From: Polychytrium aggregatum
Taxonomy: Eukaryota > Chytridiomycota > Chytridiomycetes > Polychytriales
Length of the DNA: 64,000 nucleotides
Reading direction: 5' to 3'
Assembly (NCBI RefSeq): GCF_025602895.1
Contig: NW_026516296.1
Coordinates: 1 to 64,000 of the forward strand
Part shown: positions 32,417 to 44,496 of the stretch, piece after piece
Layout: each line of letters opens with the position of its first letter
Position numbering within the stretch: position 1 is the first letter of the stretch
Notes under the pieces: generated by a model
What the model saw: the letters and a program-made list of their open reading frames with translations, nothing else
Databases searched by the model: none
What the model was told of the DNA's origin: nothing
Made by a program: the position numbers and the translations under genes

Positions 32417-35400
32417 TTAAATGAACAGCAGACCAGTGCCTGCAAGGATCATGCTTGTCACGAGGCTCTGCAACCAAGCGTACTTTGGATCGCTGCGCAA
32501 CGGCGACGTGCTTGGAGTAGTGCTTCCGTTTTGACTGACCAGGTAGAACAGCGTCACGTTGTTGCCGTTCACAGCGCCGTTCCAGTCAGGCGAGTATCCC
32601 ACTGGATAACTGATGTTCGAGAGCGTGACCGATGGTGTGGAGCAGTCTGCTCCGGTAAATCCGTTCTTGCAGACACATACACCCCATGGCAGGCATTTTC
32701 CATTGGATCCTGTGCACCCGTTCGGGCACTGCGAAACTGCCGGCGGATCGCACACTTCCGATGCTGCCGCACAGGTTATCGATCCGGCTGCTGTAGTCGG
32801 ATACTTTACGACGAGCCCGGCGCCACAGTCAATGGTCTCAGATCCAACGAGGACCGAGTACTGGGTTCCGTTGGCTCGACAGGTGACCGGATAGCAGAAG
32901 GCCCCGGCTTGTGAGCGGGTGTATCCAGGTGGGGCTACAGTGGATGAAAAGCATCGCGATGTGGCTCCGTAGCTGAGCCAGTTTCGGCGCAAACAAGCGA
33001 TACGTCAGCGGCCACTCTCCACTTTGGCCGTCCCCCTGCTCCGGACTGTTGTTTGCCCATGTGTCTGGCCCGTCTGTGCGCGGTATGCTTACGTCTCGAG
33101 TGCTTGGGACTGCTGAGCGTTGAGTGAGTTCATAGTGAACCGACAGTCACCTGTGGTCGAGCTCGAGTAGGCGGCAGTGCTATGGGGGGGGTTTGCTGCT
33201 CCGTTAGTGTCAACTCAGATCAAGTCACTCTTCCGATTCAGTCTAGCATATACCCATATAGTACCGATCGCATTCGATAATACCAGGGCAACCAACCTGA
33301 GGAATGGGCAATAGTCCTAGAGCATGCGGTTTCAAGCATGATCGTATACAGGATGAGAATACTCGGCTGGACTTGCCGCACGCACCCTATCCAGACCACC
33401 ACAATCAGCTCGCATATGTGATGGAGAGCGTGCATACCATCAATGGATCGCTGCCTCCCATGCCGTCGCCAGTGGGTGATCCATAAACCGGCGTGAAATA
33501 TCTGCGGCAGCAAACGACACACAGTTCCGTCCCTCGTTAGTGTTCCTTAATCATAGAACCTTGGTGCCGAAGGTCACTGTTTCTGATTCAACTGCTGGCG
33601 CTGGGTACCTGTAGAGGCTCGGGATGGTCTGGCCTGTGAAAACCCCACAGACACCGGATGCAGTCCTCTGGTTGACGCAGACGATGGATCCTGTTGTCGA
33701 GTTGCAGAACGAGTTTGGGTCTGTCGGGATGGCGAGAGCCGTGCCTGCAGGTGTGTTGAGACAGGGTTTCATAGCAAAGTCACAGCCAGCACTGTATCCG
33801 AATCTTGAGTTGATTGCAAGGTCATAGTTGACTTGGTCTTGATGCAAAGAGATGATGTGTTGGTTAAAGCGAAAGGGCGGATGCCGTATCCACGTAGGGC
33901 AGCCAGCGAGTTGAAAGCGATGCGCTAGTTTAATCAAGAGAACGACCAGCACCCGTCCCAATAGCACGTTTTTTTGTCCTCGCACGGATCCGCACGGGAA
34001 CTGTGCCTCTAGACATGTATGCGATGAGCACCAACATCCGGCGATACTCACACCATCCAGAGTCCTGAAAGTGGGCCAAAGTCACGGCATTCATGTCTGG
34101 AGTGCCGGATGTGTTATACTAGGTGCTGGACCAAGCGATGCAATGCCTTTCGACAAACCCGATGTGCTTTGGATATTCGGTTGTCAATCTCCGCTCCCAT
34201 TGCGATCCTGGTGATGCTTACCGATTGACGCCCCAGTGTGCAGTGCACCGGCCATATAGTCAAAGGGCCAAAGTCGACTCGTAGGATGGGACCCTGCAGT
34301 GCCCGAAGATCCGGCATGCTCTGCAGGCGAGCAGGAGTGGAGCGAGGAGAGTCAGTGTCGACAATTTCCAAAGTCAGATATGGACGGGCGACTGGTCCAT
34401 ACCAACACGGCCGTCGACACAAAGTCCACGCTCTGACAGATCCCCAACCCGCTTTTCGTCTCGTCATATGTGCCAACCAGCACCATTCTCGCTTCCTCGT
34501 CGTCGGTGCGCTGTTCACATCCAGCTCTTATCAAACTGCTTTCCTTACCGATTTCAACGCCATTGAGGGTAGGGCATCCAAACTGGGCCCTGGCCCGGGC
34601 CAGCACATTTGGAAGGATAATCTTTTGAACGGTGTACCCTCGCTCGGTTGTCGTAATCAGGGTGGTATTTGGGCTCGCGATGTATGCCCCAGTGGAGTCC
34701 TGGGGCGGCTGGCCGTTGGAGCTGCGCGGGGTTCTGGGATTTCCGTTCTCATCGCGATAGAATGCAAAGAGCGATGACGAGTACGCCAAGATGTGGGTCA
34801 TTTCGTGGACAACCACGCTGATCTGTGGATCAGTTGCAGAGATCGTACGGTGAAACATTGTTCAGTAGCTCGCTCGAGAAGATCCCATGCCGCGGACCCG
34901 ATGCGGATATCAGGCCCTATCGACAGCCGTTGTCGGAGCCAGCTGGGAGGAGGGTCTGTACCAGATTATTGTAGCTGTTGGGTGCCTGAGGAGTTGTGCC
35001 ATTGAGCCGCCCATATAGGTTTGTCAGGACTCCCGGGCAAAAGTTGAGCAGGCCTGTAGGTGTGTGTCCCATGGTCCAATAACAGCGATATCTGCATCAG
35101 TACCGCAGATGCATATACAACTGATCGACGAATGCTAGCAGAGTCATGGCGACGTACTCACCTGCCACGGGACGATCGTTGCTGCTCAAAATGCAAGGCG
35201 ATGCGTATGCTATGGTCGAGCTACCCGGGCCACATGGCGCACCAGAGGCACCCGCCTGTGCCGACGTAAAGATAACGATGTCTCCGCTGACACCGGGACC
35301 GCCTGCAAGAGTGTTACACTGGTCACCCAATGTTGGTTTGGTAGCAGTGTGGGGGTGGAACAAACGGCGAGCGGGTCGAGTAAGTAGAGGCAAGGTTGTG

Positions 35401-36302
35401 ATTATGGTTTGGGTTGACGGCAAGCACTTCAGGATGCTCTGCTGTGATTGGACTCGCGAGTTTGTATGGTTGTGTGTGAGCCGAGGGAGCGAGAGGAGCC
35501 CGACTTGGCCACCAGACAGCTTACCCCGCTGGTTGATGATGATGCGCAGACCTGCGTTGCTGCCAAATATTTCGGGTTGATTGTGATGGCACCACATGTC
35601 TCGGTCGGAAGCACGGCGGCGCAGACCCCATTGCCCCAAATTGACGTGCATGTTCTGGCAAAGGTCAGGTTGCCGATGGCCTGGGGATGTTTGTGGCCAC
35701 ACCGGGCCGAGAAAGCCAGTTGGGTTAGAACGGAGATGCAACACCGGCGGCCGATAGCTGGGCTGTGGTGACGGTGCTATTGTGCTACTTGTCGTGATTT
35801 CATTTTTTATCGTTCGTAGTCTGGGAATCACAGGCGGCCCGCACGTTACCTGGTTGACCTGGAGCAGCTGTGACCAGTAGGCTTGAATTTTGGGGAGTAC
35901 GATGTTGACAAGGTCCGAGTACATGCCTGGGTTGCTGCTGGCAAGGTCCGACTGCAGCTGCGTGTTGTCAAGAATAATTCGAATGGGCTGCCAGTTTTGG
36001 ACGGAGACGAGGTTATCTGTATCTGGAAGCGACTGGAAGCTGGAAGTGTTGAGATGGATGGTCTCGCCGGAGAGCTTGTTGACATAGGCTTGCACAGTGT
36101 CGGTCTTGGTGCGGTTGGCCGGGTGGAGGAAGTTGCTGAGCTTGAGAACGTCGTCATGGACGCACTCATGGAAAACTGAATCGTCGTTGATGACGTCCGG
36201 GAGCGGGTTTGTGTCTTGGCCACGGCGCCTGTGCGAAGGAGGAAGTCCCGACACCCAGCCGACCAACAACAGGAGCAGCAAGGGTGGCAAAGCGCAATGC
36301 AT
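32417..36302 (-). CDS. Leishmanolysin-family (M8) surface metallopeptidase
   Basis: Zinc endopeptidase of MEROPS family M8. Twelve exons: 36302-35850, 35680-35525, 35318-35162, 35053-34962, 34822-34549, 34320-34249, 34096-34052, 33837-33609, 33501-33438, 33296-33254, 33150-33093, 32972-32417. Total 2,199 nt, 732 aa. A signal peptide (MHCALPPLLLLLLVGWVSG) and propeptide precede the catalytic core: GGPGVSGDIVIFTSAQ, RPVAGLLNFCPG, zinc motif HEMTH (about 292-296), a likely third ligand His in GSHPTSR, and VTLAHFQDSGWYQVNY. The Cys-rich C-terminal domain follows, then an EGF-like module (CPWGVCVCKNGFTGADC type) and a final hydrophobic segment ending GTGLLFI preceded by small residues, a probable GPI-anchor signal. 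Exon 10/11 boundaries are the least certain. No active-site residue appears to be lost. Confidence 0.87.
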
Positions 36303-37270
36303 GTTGCTCGTTGTCGATAAACGGGGTGGAAATCTGAGCGGAGCGAGGTGTGATAAAGTGACAGGCGCTTCTACGGTCACGCTTTGGTTTTGGCCAAGAT
36401 AGTAATCGACCAAGGGCGAAAGCGATATGGAGCTTGATGGAGATGCGAGGCCGGTTGAAGACCGAGTTGGGGACAGGTCCGTCCTTTTGATGGTTACCCC
36501 GATCGCAATGACATCAGCCGCGAACACAACTGTCGATGGGACGCACCTGATGCAGCCAGACAGCCAACCAACCGCCACTGCGACGTCAGCGGTCGGGCAG
36601 ATGGTCTGCTGAATCAGAGGGCCGCCAGCTCCGGAAGAAGTGAGCTGCTGCCGTTGTCTGCGAACCTCTCACATCACGATATCAATGGGCACTGTGCGTC
36701 ACTCGACCGCCGGCAACAGAGATCAACCACATATATGCTCCTCTGACGGGCGATAGCATCCCAACAACATCCCGACAGTACCACGACAGCATCCCGACAG
36801 CATCTCGACAACATCCCGATAGTACCACAACAGTCAGAACGGCTGCCATCGTTTGGCAGGATAGCCTCGCGCGCACTCCATTTTTTATAAATGGTGTGTA
36901 TTTGTCGTTGAGCGGAGGTACACCGTGACGGATGAGAGAGGATGCAGATGTGTCGTTCTTATCCTGCGTCCAGTCGCACCCGTGCTGCCCAACCACAATA
37001 ACACCAACAACAGCTTGTGGCAGAATGAACGTTGAAACAAAGGTCAAAGAAAGACAAGCAGGATGGGAGGAGAGAGCAGGCGAAAGGAAGAAGTAATCAC
37101 AGATAAAGTGGGTAATCGCGAGGGACGAGTTAGGCCAGCAAAAAAGGGAGAGGAGAGGATCTATTTCGCTGAGAACATCGCAACGATTGCTTCCATGCCA
37201 GAGGCCCCCAGACAAAGCAAGGTCGCTCGGCACGCTCGACCGGCGGCTTCATGCGCGACGAGGGAGGAGT
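36303..37270. other. Spacer upstream of the M8 gene
   Basis: Contains the imperfect tandem repeat at 36756-36833. Otherwise no gene supported. Confidence 0.6.
36756..36833. repeat. Imperfect tandem repeat (catcccgacagtaccacgac family)
   Basis: About seven degenerate units of roughly 10-12 bp built on catcccgacag, with two longer units containing taccac. Confidence 0.8.
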
Positions 37271-37928
37271 CTAAGACTTGACCGTCATGGGCTCCCGACC
37301 CTTGGGCTGGCCGCCTAGTGACAGTTCGCCGCGCTTTGACAACTCCGAGACATCCTGGCAGACGGCGCAGGAGCCGCAGCAGCCGATGGCGATCATGGAG
37401 GCGTCTTCCGACTCTTGGATGCCAAACTTGTTCTGGACATAGCGACGCAGACGGTAGGCAGCAATGCCTCCACAGCAGCAACTCAGAAAGTCAAAGCCGT
37501 TGCCCTTGATGGCGCCCTGGGTCAGACCGATCACAAGGCTGGGGCTCAAGCAGCAGACGCAGAGGCAAGTGGGGATATCCTTGAAGCACTCAAAGATCCC
37601 AGCCGAATAGCCTGGCAGCCATGAGCAAGCATGGAAGCGAGCCAATGAGCAAACGAGCGCGCGAGCGAGCGAAAGGATCAGTAAGGAACAGAGATCAATC
37701 GATGACCCGTCGCGAATGCAAGGCCGTCAGCGCGAACGATTCCACAGCGCCCATCGGAGGCAGATGAAGCGCTGGGACTGTCCGCATGCCCATCCGGAAC
37801 CGAGCCAGCGCCATCTCAGCGTGGGAAACGCGTCTCCAACGATCACCACGGCGAACAACGAGACAGAAGCAGAGGCACGTACCTTGGGTCTCCATGGGGT
37901 TGATGGATCCTTCCGGAACGACGCTCAT
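37271..37928 (-). CDS. PLAC8-family Cys-rich protein
   Basis: Exons 37928-37883 and 37611-37271 (phase 1) give 128 aa. The second exon holds a PLAC8/PCR-type domain: YSAGIFECFKDIPTCLCVCC at its start, the hydrophobic FDFLSCCCGGIAAYRLRRYV in the middle and CCGSCAVCQDVSEL near the end. In other eukaryotes such proteins are small membrane proteins linked to metal handling or cell-size control; which applies here is unknown. The first exon is only 15 codons. The C-terminal tail is hydrophilic (KGREPMTVKS). Confidence 0.85.
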
Positions 37929-39752
37929 TTCGGCGGTGGTTGTTGTCGGTGGTGGTGGTGGATGTGAATGGAGTTTGTGAAAGTCGCGAGAAGCAGAACG
38001 GACGGCGCGCTTGACAGACGGGAGCGGGAAAGTGGATGCGAGTTGCGATGGAGACGAGAGAAATGTCGCCGCGCTGAGGGGCGGCCTGGGGGCGGATCAT
38101 ATAGTGGCAGGTGCTCGGGGAATCCAGTGTTGTAATGGGCTGTGGATGGCGGCGGGCCTGGCATGTCGGTTGCGGACAGCGGGGCCGATCCCAGGCCGGG
38201 CACAAAGTCGAGTGTATCAGCCAAACATGTTGGTGTTGACCGAGCGGACACTTTCCAGCTGGCCCACACCGAGCCAGCCGGCTGAGGGAGGGGAAGGCGC
38301 TGCATATGCCGCCATTTGATTCAGTCGGTAGATTGGCGGGAGGCAGAGCACTCTCATGCTTTTGACCTCCCGCCTTTGGCTGCCGCCTCCCGCACGGCAG
38401 GGAGACGCTGAGGGGCGAACCAGCAGGCGAGGCGGGCGCTGCTGATAACGGCAGCGAGGGGATGTGAGTGAAGGGTGTGAGACCTGAGTAAGGGAATCTG
38501 AGTGCCAGACAAACAGCGACAACTTCGAGTCGGCCTGGCAGGAGCTGTACGATCGGCGCGGCCAAGAATGCAGCCAGAGAGACTCTGGGAAATGGGGGGG
38601 GCAGTCCGCAGCTTCACCGATCCATTCCGCAGATGCAGCGGATTGGACCTTGGTCTACTGGCATGACTCCCCCCCGATCATGACCACCCACATGCTCGAA
38701 CAAAAATGGCTTCGCCTTGTCTGAATGGGCTATTTCTTTTGGGGGGAGGGTGTGGAATACCCACCCTCAATCAAAGACAGTCATCAGCAACTGGTTGTCT
38801 CAAGACAATTCACAGGCGCCAAATCTGTCCCCGTCGACGTTTCAGCGAAGACGCCGCCCAGCCTTGCAATTGAGGAGGGAGGGCTTCTCGGAGGTTGGTG
38901 TCTCGAGGTGCAGCAAACGGATCGACGGCTCCTCTGGGATGGCAGGCCGTGGGAGTGGCGGACGGTCCATGATATGCGGCTGTTCCTGGCTTGAGGAGCT
39001 TGCGTTCTCTGGCTCACGCAAACTTTCAGCAATCAGGCTCAGAAAGGTCGAGTCGCTCAAGGAGAGCAGGTCTGGAACGGCCCGACGTCCGCCTTCTCCT
39101 TCACTCCCAGCGGCCGAGTGGACGGTGGGAGCCAACTATCCTTTCACCAACTTTGGAGCGGGCGGTTATGAGGAGTTGATTGGACGGTTAGGGAGATACG
39201 GGCAAGGAAAGTCCATACGACAGTCCGTGGCCTCCCCTCCTCCTTCGTGCAGCTACCGAGGACGATGCAATGGAGCGCAAGGGGAGAGCCGGTGTGAGTG
39301 GGGCGGTGTGGGATGGGTCTGTTGAATGCATATGGGTCCAGCAACGAGATTCCACATTGGAGACTGAGGTCGGCATCGGGGTGCAGACGAGATAATACAA
39401 GGTCCGTACACACATGAGGCCGACGCCGAACAGCCATAATAACGACAGCAACAACAACAGCTGCGATTGCAACGACAGCCGCGACGGCAGCGATGGCAAT
39501 GGCGGCGATAGGAATAATAACGATACGACACCGACGACCGTTTACGAGCAGACACCAAGGCGGAAAGGACATCAGAAAGGAGGGTGGTGAACAAGAAGCG
39601 AAATGGGAGGGGGAAGGGGAATGGACAGCCAGAAGTGGGAAGGCTGGCAGACCAGGAATCACGGAGCCGGCACCGCAAGTGCCGACCAGACACCACGGAG
39701 AGAGGTGGGGAGACAGACGCGCTTGGAGACTCGGGGATGGGCATCTTTGGGC
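37929..39752. other. Spacer with a possible terminal exon
   Basis: 1.8 kb without a firm gene. On the minus strand 39135-38842 is open for 97 codons after a plausible AG acceptor in phase 0, encodes protein-like sequence (SLSDSTFLSLIAESLREPEN) and ends in a stop. It could be the true last exon of the coiled-coil gene to the right (donor at 39872). A further minus frame at 39144-39662 has one hydrophobic stretch but no other support. Confidence 0.4.
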
Positions 39753-41778
39753 TTATCGGGGAGTGAGTTTTGTGGGGCTGCCGCTCCACAAGGGCGAGTA
39801 TGAGGGCATCAGTCCGGGAGAAGGAAGAGCCAATCCCGAGTTTTCGCCGGCAACGCCACTCACCCCCAATACCGTCTTTGTCAGGGCCTGCACGGGAGCG
39901 GGGAGCTGTGCTGCCACGGTGACGACAAGGTTCTCGACCTGCTGGCGCAACCGGAGCACGGCATGCTGGCGGTTCTCGCGCAGATTGTCGATCTGTTCGG
40001 GGGTGGAGGGAGGTGGATGGGTGAGTACAGATGGATGTGAGTATAGATGGATGTGAGTACAGATGGTGCTGCGGCAACAGCAAGTCCCACACGACACATA
40101 CTCGTGCCGGACGATATGCGGCACAGGCTTATGGGTGACATGCGCCATCCGCACGTATCGGCAGGAGAGTGTGTGCCTATTCGCGGCACTCGACCGCTCG
40201 GCAAGCCAAGTCACCTGCACTCACCTCTTCTCTCAGTCCACGAATGTCACGCTCCCAGGCCTTGACTCGGGTTCGCTCGATCCACTTGACCCACTGCCAG
40301 TCGCCGTTAAAGTCGTCGGTGAGAACGAGGGCGTTGTGGTCGATGCCGCCGCGGAGGGCGATCGCGCTGTTGGGGAGCTGGCCGACAAGGGCCAGGTCGT
40401 CGATCATGCCCTGGTAAGACTGCCGCTGCTCCTCGACGCTGGCCTTGAGCTCCTCGATGAGGACCTTTTGCTGATCGTATTCGTCCTTCAGGTACTTGTA
40501 CTGCGAGACAATCTCCTCGGCCTCGTCGTACTTGACCTGCACGCTGTTCAGCTCCTCCCTGAGGACATTGAGTTTGTTGGTGGCGTCGGCCTTGGTGCGG
40601 GTCAGCTGGGCATTCTCGCTCTCGAGGTTGACAATGACGCTGGAAAGCTGCTTGATCTGCTCGGCATCGGACTTGTCCGAGTTGCTCTTTTCCTTTATGG
40701 AGCTGTTCATCAAATTGAGCAGACGCTTGCGCTCAGCCTCAAGCTGCTGGGCGGTTTCGGCGGTGGCATGCAGCTCGGTCCGCAGCTGGTCCAGATCGCG
40801 CTCCAGGCCGGCAACGGCCTTGGTGTGAGTGTGCTCGGCCTCGCGCAGGTCACGAAGGGCGCTCTTGAGCTGGTCCTGAAGCTCCGAGTTGGTCTTTTGG
40901 AGGGAGGAGATGCTTCGGTTGTGCACCTGCTCGATCTTGCGGTTGTTCTGGTAGGCAATCTCGAGCGACTGCGTGAGCGCCGTGACCTGGGCATCGAGCG
41001 CACTGAGCTTTTCCTGGGTGTCAGCGTCCTCGAGGGCCTTGAGCTCGGCGTTGGCGAACGACTTTTGGACAATCTCGGCGTCCTCCTTGGCGTTCTGGGT
41101 CTCCCGCAGCACGAACTCGTATTTTTGCAGGAGGTCCTCGTACTGGATGGCGAGGGTGTTGTTGGCTTCGACAAGCTGCTGACCCAGCTCGCCGGCGATC
41201 GAGAGATCTACCAGTCGAGGTGTGGTTGTGGACAGGGGTGGTGGGAGGGCAGAGATGGCAAGCGAGAAGGGGTCGGAATGTGGGGATTAGCGAGACGGCT
41301 GCTGCAGGAGCACCAAACACAGATTGAGATGCTGTCGGCGTTGATGTCAATGCAGCTGATGCAGCTGATGCATAAATCCGACAGCAATGGCTGGTTGGTG
41401 ATTGCTGGCTCCATAGACCAGACCAAACATAGAACAAGGGGCAAAGACTGTGCGATCGCAGGAGAGAAAGGCATGAAAAGATTGGCACTTGCCTCTGTCC
41501 TTCTCGCGCTGCTCGGACAGGAGCTGCTTCATCTTGGTCCGGAGCTCGTCGATGGGCATCCGGTCGACTGCCTCAGTATCCTCGAAAAAGGTCCGCCAGG
41601 CCGTGGCCGGGGCCGAGAGCGGGGTGGCGGAAGCATCGGCGGTGTGCAGGTTCAGGGCCATGGACGAGACGCTCTTGGGAGGTTTCAGAGATGGGGTGGC
41701 GGGCGAGAGCGAGGGCGAGCTGGAGGAGCTGGGGACTTCGATCGAAAGAGGCGATGGGCGCTTCATCTGGGGAGGCAT
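39753..41778 (-). CDS. Coiled-coil protein, candidate dynein-adaptor type
   Basis: Exons 41778-41493, 41207-40225, 39992-39753 give 502 aa. The first intron begins with GC (AGAG then GCAAGT); a GC-AG intron is the only option that fits the phase. The N-terminal 90 residues are Ser/Pro-rich and disordered with a later helix (IDELRTKMKQLLSEQREKDR). After the intron a short element, IAGELGQQLVEANNTL, resembles the CC1 box (A-A-x-x-G followed by LL) of BICD/Spindly/HAP1-like dynein adaptors, followed by more than 250 residues of near-continuous heptads (for example ALTQSLEIAYQNNRKIEQV). The C-terminal part is globular (ALVLTDDFNGDWQWVKWIER) and then again helical. The last exon either reads through to 39753 or splices at 39872 to 39135-38842 (560 aa). 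Function is inference. Confidence 0.78.
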
Positions 41779-42563
41779 GTCGTTGAGGTGGCTGAGCAAA
41801 ACCGGGAGAGACCAAAAGCCATGTACAAAGAGATTAGCGATCCTGGGTCGATGAGCCGGGTTGCTGTCTGGACCAAGGACGGCACTCTTAAAGCGAAGCG
41901 GCTGCGAGCTGGAGCCAACGGCAACAGAGCCGGGGGCTGCATGGTTCGAGACTGGGACGGATAGCCAGAGGAATTGTTGCCGACAGATGGCCAAGGGCAA
42001 TACGCACAGGACAGGACTTGCCGAGACCCGGGGCGAGCAGCAGAAGCCTTGGCGATGGGCGATGGGCGATGGTGAGAGAAGAGGAAGACGATGGCGGGAG
42101 AAGAGGGCGAAGGATCAGGCAAAAGGACAGGGGCAACGGCGCCGTTGTGTCTGTGGCGCGCAGTGTGCTGCAGCGTGTGTGGCACTGTGTCTGTGCTGCG
42201 TTGTGCTGCCGGTGTTGTTTGTGTTGTGCCGCGCTGTGTTGTGTATCCGCCGCTCTGTGACACTCTGTGCAACTGTGTACCACCCGCTGCACTCGGTCCA
42301 CCCGCTGTATCCACTGTCGCGCCACTGACATGTGCGCGCTATATTTGGCATCCGGCGCGCCTCTCGCAAAAACGTGCTCTGTCCAGCCCCGTGCCGCCAC
42401 CGCAAATCGACCCTGGCCTGCGCGTGGGAAAACCCCGACCTTGGTTGCTCCACCCTTTCGTCGGCGGCACCTGCACTCCAAACCTGGCCCGTGTGCATGT
42501 CCGACTCTGTTGGTTTGGGCGCCCGGACAGCACACGCTTGCCCCGATGATGGCCCGTTGCTCG
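41779..42563. other. Spacer
   Basis: Between the stop of triosephosphate isomerase and the start of the coiled-coil gene, both on the minus strand. Rich in tgtgctg-type runs near 42140-42260. No gene supported. Confidence 0.55.
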
Positions 42564-44148
42564 TCACTTTGCGCAGCTCGCAGACAGCGCAATGACTTTG
42601 GCAAACTCCTTCGGATCCAGTGATGCCCGGCCCAGAACAAACCCGTCAATGTCGGGCATGTCCACAAATGCCGCGCAGTTGCTGGCGTTGACCGACCCCG
42701 TGTACAGGATTCGGATGGCATCTCCAGCGGCATCCGAGACCCGCTTGCGGATCCAGTTTCGGATGTCGACGTGCGTTGCTTGTGCCTGGGTATGGGGAGA
42801 GTTGGTTGGTTGGTTGGTTAGTTCCACGACAAAGCGCAATCAGCAGCGGGAGATGTGATCGTCACTCTGATGCCAACCAGTGGGTCGAAGCCTCGTGCAT
42901 TTGCGTGGTCTATAGCTCGCTCGGCCATTACTCTCGCGATGCCATCGTACCGACAGCGCACCTGCTCTGGCGTGGCAACCTTGCCGGTGCCGATTGCCCA
43001 CACCGGCTCGTAGGCAATCACCAGGTTGGCCCAGTCCTTGGGATCCTCGATTTGATCTGCCACGGCCTGCAGCTGGCCAAATATGGCTTCGTTCGTGCGG
43101 TTGCTTTCGCGGTGCTCGAGTTTCTCACCGCAGCACACAATGACATTGACGCCATTGGCGAGGGCACGGGCGGTCTTTCTGCCAACAATCTGAATGCGCC
43201 ATCACCATCACAATCACCATCACCATCGCCATCGCCGCAGAGGTTGATGGCATCGGCGAAATGTGGCAAACACAGCGCGAGTCAGTCGGAGCCAAATAGC
43301 AAAGCCCCTCTCGATCTTGTCGGACGATTGCAGAACCGGCACATCGGCGATCAAAGCCAGCAGCCTTCCGATTTCCACCCGCTTGCCCACCTCGTTCGAG
43401 TCCTGGAATATCTCGCGGCGCTCCGAATGGCCTGTCATGGCCCAGGCCACCCCAAGATCCTTCAAGAATTCCGTGCTGGTAGCATTGTTGGTGAGGAGTG
43501 TGGCTCTGTGGCTTCTGGGGGGACCCTGAACCTGGCAGCGCAACTATCGTCCTCTCCCATTTCCTCAATCCCTGGCCAGACACCTCGACAATACCAGACC
43601 CCTCGTGTCCGGCCGCACCATTGCTCCCCAGTACCTGATCTCGCCTGTGAAGGCTCCGGACTTTTCAAAATGTACGTTTTGGGCCATGAGGGCCGCGTCC
43701 TTCTTGAGGGCCTGTCGCATTGTGCGAAAATAGATCGAAGGCGGCGCCACCACAATCTCTGACGAAGAAGGCGTAACAGACAATCAGCGACGCTCGGGCC
43801 ATGACCCAAAGGAAGCAGCTCGCAACCCACGACTCGCCGGTACTTACCTAGTCGATCTGCATTCCACTCGTTGCTGTTGAGCTCGGCGGCGAGGGCCATG
43901 CATTGCTCGACCGAGCCATTCATCTTCCAGTTGCCCCCGATCTTGAGCATGCGACGCAAGTATCTGGGCCTCAGCGACTCGGTGCCAGCAGGATCTGGAG
44001 CTCCTCCATTTCCTGTCCGAATGCTCCCTTGCGATGGCTTCGATTGTGTTTCTGGCTCCTATTCGCCTACTCACCCGCTCACTCACCCACTCACTCACTC
44101 ACTCACTCACTCACTCACTCACTCACTCACCAGAAACTTGCGTGCCAT
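42564..44148 (-). CDS. TPI1: Triosephosphate isomerase
   Basis: Glycolytic interconversion of dihydroxyacetone phosphate and glyceraldehyde 3-phosphate in the cytosol. Six exons: 44148-44131, 43941-43848, 43758-43635, 43475-43391, 43189-42962, 42785-42564. Total 771 nt, 256 aa, the normal family length. Substrate-binding Asn and Lys are in IGGNWKMNG, electrophilic His in MTGHSERR, the catalytic Glu in VIAYEPVWAIGTGK (loop 6 follows) and phosphate-binding loops ILYTGSV and DGFVLGRASL. The first exon is only six codons (MARKFL), and its donor is embedded in a GTGA microsatellite. The fourth intron contains a (GATGGT)-type repeat next to its acceptor. Confidence 0.97.
44089..44130. repeat. (TCAC)n microsatellite at a splice donor
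   Basis: About ten tetranucleotide units. On the minus strand this reads GTGAGTGAG..., beginning exactly at the 5' splice site of the first TPI intron. Confidence 0.95.
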
Positions 44149-44496
44149 TTCGAATATCAAGATGATGAGCACAATGGTCGCTACAGCACGTCAGTGCAAT
44201 CTATCGCTGGCTATTGGGCCGCCGCTCTGTTCCCGCGCTCGCCCAGCAGCGATCAGCAGCGATCAGCAGCCGGGCAGTCTGGAATGGGCGCGCAAATACT
44301 GCACAACTGCACCAGCTCATATTCTGCTTAGGCATCGCCAGCGAGCAAGGTCAGAATTCCGTGTTCATCCGCCACAATAGCAGTCGTCGGCATTCACCCT
44401 CGATAACGGCAACGAGGCAACTACGATGGACATTCATTCGGATGGTGATGAAAGACAGCGACGAATCTATTTGCTTCGGTCTCGATCACACCGATG
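44149..44496. other. Spacer upstream of TPI
   Basis: 348 bp between the DNAAF6 stop and the TPI start codon, so it must hold the TPI promoter. A short agcgatcagc direct repeat is visible near 44250-44270. No confident element. Confidence 0.5.

Noticed and set aside
39144-39662. Minus-strand frame with a hydrophobic Ala/Val/Ile stretch
   Set aside because: The stretch derives from a simple repeat of gcgatt/gctgtc-like units. There are no splice signals or conserved flanks.
40063-41964. 633-codon open frame on the plus strand
   Set aside because: Exactly antisense to the heptad-rich coiled-coil gene. The Leu/Val-rich translation is a mirror of Glu/Lys/Gln codons.
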